A stretch of 64,000 nucleotides of DNA from Paenibacillus paeoniae (GTDB lineage Bacteria > Bacillota > Bacilli > Paenibacillales > Paenibacillaceae). This document shows, in pieces, positions 59,300 through 64,000 of this stretch. The notes beneath the pieces were generated by a model. That model saw nothing but the letters and a program-made list of their open reading frames with translations. It ran no database searches and was not told the origin of the DNA. The stretch covers positions 62,001 through 126,000 of the forward strand of contig NZ_QUBQ01000007.1 in assembly GCF_003388735.1 (NCBI RefSeq), read 5' to 3'. Each line of letters starts with the position of its first letter. The first letter of the stretch is position 1. Both the position numbers and the translations under genes were made by a program.

Positions 59300-62200
59300 T
59301 TGAAAAGAGCACTATCCCTACTTTTAACATTCGCGCTTATCGTCACCCTATTGCCGAGCTACATGGCACCGCAAACGGCAAACGCCGCAGGAGCCTATTT
59401 CCTGTTCCCAAATGAGAATGACACAAGAGCCAATGCAAGAATTGTCTCCACGAAGACTATCCTAATCAGTGGCACCATTAACGGCGTTGTCGGCAGCTCC
59501 ATCAGCTACAATGTCAAGCAAGTGACGTCCACCGGACTAGAGGAAGTATTGAATACGACGGAAGAAATTACAACGGGGATCACAACTACAGGCGATAACC
59601 GTATCAGCATCAACAGTCTTATTCTATTTCCGGGCATGAACAAAATTACGCTCAAAGGCATTGCAGGCACATCCATGGTCTCGGAATCCATCTATATCGA
59701 ATACCGTGACAACCCAATGTTGTATGACCTTAAAGTAACCTTCGAAAATCAGGACTATGATATGAAGGAAACAGAGCCTACCATGCTCTATTCCAATTCT
59801 CCGAATATTACGCAACAAGGACAAATCGTTATTACAGGTCGCGCGCCTAATGCAACAAAAGTAACGATTGATATCAACGGCCGCAGTTATGACTTCAATG
59901 TGTCCACCGGCAATAACAATAACCGGTTCAGCACATCGCAGCTGACTATCGATAAGGGTATAAACAATATTAAATTTAGAGTTCATAACGGTGGTCAAGT
60001 TGTAGAAACTACACGTCAAGTAGCGTTCTACAATGGTGAGGTTACATACTACAACCTTAAGATCAGCGATGCTGCGAAATCATCCAATCTGCAAAACAAT
60101 ACAGACTTCTCTACTGGTTCGGGAACAGGTATTAAAATATCCGGAACGGCTATTATCCCATTGCCACTGCATGATTTGAAGGTTGATCCGAACAATACAG
60201 TTCCTACGGCAAATATTGGGGCAAAACTGAAGGATTTGCTAGCATTAAGTGTACAAGGCGGGGCATCAGAGGTGGCCCCGGATACCGTAACCTATACACC
60301 AACTGTGATTGATGCTACAACCAAATTCATTACCGTTGACTTCTCGTATAACTTGGCACCTTTAACGTTTGATACTAAGAACAGTATTCGTTTTAGAGCG
60401 CCAAATTTAAGGCAATACGATTGGTCGAGCTGGATCGATTTTACTCTCAGAAATAACACGAAAGCATTTATCCACGACATTAACTATTTGACGGGCTTTG
60501 ATAGTTCGATGACTGAGCCAATTGAGAATAAGCCCAGCATCGTTAAAGCTAAGGACCTTAGTCGTGTGTTGAGTTTGCAGAGCACGGATATTCCAAGTGG
60601 AGGAGTAGATGTATACTCTGTTCCTATGGGTGTAGAATTACTCATTGGCAATTACGGAACTCTTGCTGGAGAGAATATGGCGAATATTACTAACTTAATT
60701 AATAATATTTTGCTTAAAACGGTTCCTGTCAACCCCACAAATCCCATCGTGTATAAGCTTGTAGTGGATGGAAATGAGAAGCCACTGGGTCAGATTGTGA
60801 ATCAAAATGTAAACAACGAGCAAGTTTCTTACCTTCGTGTGTTTCTGGAGATTCAAAAACTGCCAAATTCGGGATCGAATACAATCACGTTCCAATTGAA
60901 TCATTCCAGCGCGTCTAACGAAACCAAGAGCATCATTGCTCGACTGCTTTATGGACCTTACATGAAATTTGATTCCATTGTGGATGGGATGGACGTGAGG
61001 TTTGACTCTGTTAACGGCACGCCAGAAAGCTTGTTGAGTCAATTAGGCAATTTTAATGGTCAGTTATTCAATGTTGTGAATGATAGCGAAATTAAATATT
61101 CAGGTACGGATCAATCGGTCTTCTTATACATTAATAATGTTGCCGTGGATTTGAAAGATGCGGGGACTTTAACGAAGTTTCAGCTTGATAGTACTAGTAC
61201 TAGCTCCAAAGGCACGCCGGCATTCATTTCTGGCATTTTGAATAAAGCAGGTAGCAATACCATCAAATTTGTGTTTATTTCGAAAAGCAATAATTATGAA
61301 TACACATTAAGGTTCAGCATTGTGCCAACCAATCTGCCTACAGTCCCGGCTCCTAATACGGACGGAGTCTATCCGTATACACGAGGTCAATGGCCACCGG
61401 TGTCTGCGGACTCCAGCTTTAATAAACAAGGATCTGTATACACGACACGTGAAGCTGATTTTGATGTGTATGGCACATTCGACTTTGTAGACTTAGGTAC
61501 GGTTCCAGGTAATGTACAATCCAGTTTATCGAGATTGACTCTACAGGATTACATTGTTACTATTGACTCGCCGAACTGGAAGAGTCCTGTAAGCTGGAAT
61601 TTAGGACAAGAATTCTATCTTGTGGACAAGGATAGAAACATTCTAACTCAAACTGGCGGTAAAGACGGGCCTCCGATTATTATTAATCCAGGTCAGAAAC
61701 CATCTACGCCAGATGCATCTGTCCAATTTTATTACGATGTAAATGCACAGAACTTCTTCTTTACCATTAATGGCCAAATGATGCCTGCAGACGGAAGCTC
61801 TACGGTATATGTTATTACCGTATTTAATGCTGGCGTCAACGGACCTCGTGCGACGCATCGACTGGAAATCAACCCAATTTCGATTCCGTACAGCATTAAA
61901 TTGCCTGTAAAAGAAGAGAGGGTTACAAATCGCAACTTCGTAGAGGTTATCATTAGCTCGCCAGGTGCCGATTCCATTATCATTGGAAAGGAAAAGGCGG
62001 AGAAGGTAACCTATGTTGACCACGGGGCAAATGATAGCGGAACAGCATATGTCGAGGCTTTTAGAGCTGTTGTAAAGGACCTGAGAGCTGGTCGAGATAC
62101 CAAGATACCGTTCCAGATTACGCGCGGTGACGATACAATCAAGCAGGAGCTTACCGTCAAATACGTACCGACGAATATTCCAGGCGCTCAGATGCTGGAA

Positions 62201-63481
62201 ACGATGTCTTCCTCGCATAAACTGTTCAACAATGCGCTGACATTGACATTTAAGAAAAATACACAATTAATTAGACCGGATCATAACGCATCTACCGGAC
62301 ATGCATCACAGGTCTACAATAATAATGATATCTTGTTTGCAATTGCAAATCCGAATGACGGCATTGTAGATCGTCATCTGTATGAAGGACAACCGCCGAA
62401 TTACTCGGCAACGAGTCAAGCAGCCGGCAACCTTCATATCGGATACAGATTCCAAGATGAGGCTAGACAATTTATTAAAGCAAGTCCGTTGTTCTGGATC
62501 GATGGAGGCCTGGCAGACAATCCTGATCCAAGCAGTCCAGCCTACGACCCAATTACGACCGGACAAGATCCGTTTCCATTCCCAAATCTGCTGAACAAAT
62601 ATACGGACAATTTTGCGGCACGTTGGGGACAATTCGATCGTGAATTGATGCCGAGCTCGCCAGGCTCACTGACGCTCACCTATGATTCTAATGTTGTACA
62701 GAGCGCGGGAACGACGATTACGGTATTCCGTTTTGACCCGTATAACAGCAAGTGGGAAAACATCGGCGGCGTTGTAGACGAGAAGAAACGCACGATTACT
62801 GTACCATTTACGAAATTCGGTTATTACGTAGCTGTTAAGCTGACACGCGGCTTTAACGACATTACGGATCATCCATATGCTCGCGAAGCGATGGAAGCCA
62901 TCTTCTCCAAAGGCATTATGAACGCAATTGATCCAATTGGTATGTTTGGCGGGGATCGTTACGTCACACGCGGTGAGTTCACTCGTATGATCGTAAGAGC
63001 GATGGACTTGCCTCTGAACTATCAGGGCGCTCTTCACTTCTCTTACTATCCGGAGACGATTACGAACGCCAATCAGTCAAGCTCCATCTATGACTACCGC
63101 TATATTGAGACAGCTGCAAGGGCGGGTATCGTCAACGGCAAGCGTCCTGGCTTCTTCGATGAGGATGTGGAACTGACACGTCAAGAAGCGGCGGTTATTT
63201 TGGGAAGAGCGCTTCAACTGAAAATGGAGCCAGATTCGACGAAAGCGAAGAAATCACTGGATAAGATATTCAAGGATTCCGGCAACTTCGATTTCTATTC
63301 CATACCAGCCGTGTTGGCGATTCAAAAGAAAAACTTTATTCAAGGCAAGCTGGTCAATCCGGCGGATCCAAAAGAAGGATCGGTATTCGATCCGAAAGCA
63401 AGATTGCTCCGCAGCGATGCGGCCATTATTATGGCCCGTGTCATGAACGACATGAAGAAGCTGCCTAAGATATACAATTAA
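59300..63481 (+). CDS. Giant secreted S-layer-homology domain protein
   Basis: This 1393-residue exported protein has a signal peptide (LSLLLTFALIVTLLPSYMAPQTANA, cleavage near residue 30). A beta-rich, Asn/Thr/Ser-rich ectodomain of about 1150 residues follows, with hints of Ig-like or Big-type repeats (for example ITLKGIAGTSMVSESIYIEY and TVFRFDPYNSKWENIGG). Three SLH domains occupy about residues 1186-1393 (HPYAREAMEAIFSKGI; YIETAARAGIVNGKRPG; FYSIPAVLAIQKKNFIQGK), with TRGEF and TRQEA motifs. No enzyme motif is recognised. The TTG at 59300 has AAAGGAGG nine bases upstream. It directly follows the polymer genes that make its expected anchor. It may be an S-layer-like or adhesive surface protein. 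Confidence 0.9.
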   Translation: MKRALSLLLTFALIVTLLPSYMAPQTANAAGAYFLFPNENDTRANARIVSTKTILISGTINGVVGSSISYNVKQVTSTGLEEVLNTTEEITTGITTTGDNRISINSLILFPGMNKITLKGIAGTSMVSESIYIEYRDNPMLYDLKVTFENQDYDMKETEPTMLYSNSPNITQQGQIVITGRAPNATKVTIDINGRSYDFNVSTGNNNNRFSTSQLTIDKGINNIKFRVHNGGQVVETTRQVAFYNGEVTYYNLKISDAAKSSNLQNNTDFSTGSGTGIKISGTAIIPLPLHDLKVDPNNTVPTANIGAKLKDLLALSVQGGASEVAPDTVTYTPTVIDATTKFITVDFSYNLAPLTFDTKNSIRFRAPNLRQYDWSSWIDFTLRNNTKAFIHDINYLTGFDSSMTEPIENKPSIVKAKDLSRVLSLQSTDIPSGGVDVYSVPMGVELLIGNYGTLAGENMANITNLINNILLKTVPVNPTNPIVYKLVVDGNEKPLGQIVNQNVNNEQVSYLRVFLEIQKLPNSGSNTITFQLNHSSASNETKSIIARLLYGPYMKFDSIVDGMDVRFDSVNGTPESLLSQLGNFNGQLFNVVNDSEIKYSGTDQSVFLYINNVAVDLKDAGTLTKFQLDSTSTSSKGTPAFISGILNKAGSNTIKFVFISKSNNYEYTLRFSIVPTNLPTVPAPNTDGVYPYTRGQWPPVSADSSFNKQGSVYTTREADFDVYGTFDFVDLGTVPGNVQSSLSRLTLQDYIVTIDSPNWKSPVSWNLGQEFYLVDKDRNILTQTGGKDGPPIIINPGQKPSTPDASVQFYYDVNAQNFFFTINGQMMPADGSSTVYVITVFNAGVNGPRATHRLEINPISIPYSIKLPVKEERVTNRNFVEVIISSPGADSIIIGKEKAEKVTYVDHGANDSGTAYVEAFRAVVKDLRAGRDTKIPFQITRGDDTIKQELTVKYVPTNIPGAQMLETMSSSHKLFNNALTLTFKKNTQLIRPDHNASTGHASQVYNNNDILFAIANPNDGIVDRHLYEGQPPNYSATSQAAGNLHIGYRFQDEARQFIKASPLFWIDGGLADNPDPSSPAYDPITTGQDPFPFPNLLNKYTDNFAARWGQFDRELMPSSPGSLTLTYDSNVVQSAGTTITVFRFDPYNSKWENIGGVVDEKKRTITVPFTKFGYYVAVKLTRGFNDITDHPYAREAMEAIFSKGIMNAIDPIGMFGGDRYVTRGEFTRMIVRAMDLPLNYQGALHFSYYPETITNANQSSSIYDYRYIETAARAGIVNGKRPGFFDEDVELTRQEAAVILGRALQLKMEPDSTKAKKSLDKIFKDSGNFDFYSIPAVLAIQKKNFIQGKLVNPADPKEGSVFDPKARLLRSDAAIIMARVMNDMKKLPKIYN

Positions 63482-63493
63482 TTACTGTCTTGG

Positions 63494-63527
63494 AAGAGGG
63501 GTTGGCGACATGCCAACCCCTCTTTTG
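63494..63527 (+). terminator. Intrinsic terminator after the giant SLH gene
   Basis: AAGAGGGGTTGGC (63494-63506) pairs perfectly with GCCAACCCCTCTT (63512-63524), followed by TTG; the stem is strong and the T run short. Confidence 0.82.
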
Positions 63528-63710
63528 TGCAATGTTACGAAAATTTTCAGCAATAGTGCGTGATTGGGCTTGTACAAGAGTAATAGAGAGAAACTTTATC
63601 CATGGAAAATCTTTTGCATCGACTCTCTGCATAGAACAAGCTATACTAACAACGTGATAAGGACGCGGGTTTGTCCCAAAAAAAGCCAACAATTTTTTTT
63701 CTGAAAGAAA

Positions 63711-63738
63711 CGCAACTTTTCACAACGACATACGTTTA
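63711..63738 (+). promoter_or_regulatory. Possible ECF-sigma promoter
   Basis: CGCAAC (63711-63716) and CGTTTA (63733-63738) are 16 bases apart. The AAC and CGT elements and the spacing fit sigma-M/W/X-type promoters, but the TGAAAC consensus is only partly met. Confidence 0.35.
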
Positions 63739-63799
63739 AATACATGACGTTATCGAGAGGGCGGCAAGTTTTTAATTGGAATGAATTCACAAGTTCCTC

Positions 63800-63828
63800 T
63801 TTACGGTACGAGTAGCCCATTGTATAAT
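63800..63828 (+). promoter_or_regulatory. Sigma-A promoter of the gene at the right edge
   Basis: TTTACG (63800-63805, 4 of 6) and TATAAT (63823-63828) are 17 bases apart. Confidence 0.6.
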
Positions 63829-63968
63829 GTTATAGTGATGCAGATAGTCTAGCATCTATTCTTTCATGGTTTACAAGTTTCTACGACATGAGATTACATA
63901 GGGTTGATCATGCGTAGACATCATTTATACAAATTACTGCTCTACTCTGGGAAGGGGGTGAATCGGCT

Positions 63969-64000
63969 ATGAGGGAAACGAGCAATTCATTATCCAAACA
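63969..64000 (+). CDS. Start of an unidentified gene, cut by the window edge
   Basis: ATG 63969 is preceded by GGGAAGGGGGTGA, an excellent ribosome binding site. Only MRETSNSLSK is visible, too little to identify a family. Confidence 0.5.
   Translation, partial: MRETSNSLSK

Larger units (their letters stand above)
63528..63968. other. Intergenic region with two promoter candidates
   Basis: No gene is supported in this stretch. It contains an ECF-like pair at 63711-63738 and a sigma-A promoter at 63800-63828, then a leader of about 135 bases before the partial gene at the edge. Confidence 0.5.

Overview
The window looks like the chromosome of a spore-forming, flagellated, Gram-positive bacterium of the Paenibacillaceae, most likely Paenibacillus or a close relative. 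The reasons are the mid-range GC with strong AGGAGG-type ribosome binding sites and frequent TTG/GTG starts, the sporulation genes spoIID, spoIIQ and spoIIID, an 11-subunit complex I operon, and S-layer-homology (SLH) proteins next to csaB, tagA and a WecA-type transferase. Gene order follows the ywlE-rpiB-ywlG-glyA-upp-mnaA-atp and ywzB-murA-spoIID-spoIIQ-spoIIID-mbl-flhO-flhP backbone known from Bacillus subtilis, with large insertions. I see no tRNA, rRNA, CRISPR array, insertion sequence or prophage.

Layout. 1-2990: end of a YwlE-type phosphatase, then rpiB-ywlG-glyA behind a promoter, a ZTP (pfl) riboswitch and its terminator. 2990-3834: an 840-base AT-rich gap full of palindromes. 3835-9568: an oligopeptide ABC transporter (oppABCDF order). 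9583-11796: a secreted protein of eight Ig-like (Big2) repeats on the minus strand. 12046-13149: a MscS-type channel. 13309-16346: a three-gene cluster of D-Ala-D-Ala-type ligase, alanine/serine-type racemase and VanXY-like D,D-peptidase, whose leader can hide the first ribosome binding site. 16621-25930: upp-mnaA and the complete ATP synthase operon. 26161-36473: nuoABCDHIJKLMN. 36743-39955: a surface subtilase with SLH domains. 39986-48107: ywzB-like gene, murA, spoIID, spoIIQ, spoIIID, mbl, flhO, flhP and a small membrane protein. 48363-50473: a TetR/multidrug efflux pair. 50673-58945: pgsA, fabZ, pgcA, a DUF5693 membrane protein, csaB, tagA and a WecA/TagO-type transferase. 59300-63481: a 1393-residue SLH protein behind a close match to a flagellar sigma-D promoter. 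The right edge cuts a new gene a few codons in.

Functional picture. Energy metabolism (complex I and F1Fo ATPase) occupies the centre. Around it is envelope biology: MurA, Ddl, racemase and a D,D-peptidase act on peptidoglycan, Mbl on cell shape, and MnaA, PgcA, TagA, the WecA-like enzyme and CsaB on a pyruvylated secondary wall polymer. That polymer is the expected anchor for the two SLH proteins encoded here. The observations most worth following are the ligase-racemase-VanXY cluster with its structured leader and altered racemase active site, the ZTP riboswitch in front of rpiB, the nested palindromes before oppA, and the sigma-D-like promoter before the giant SLH protein.
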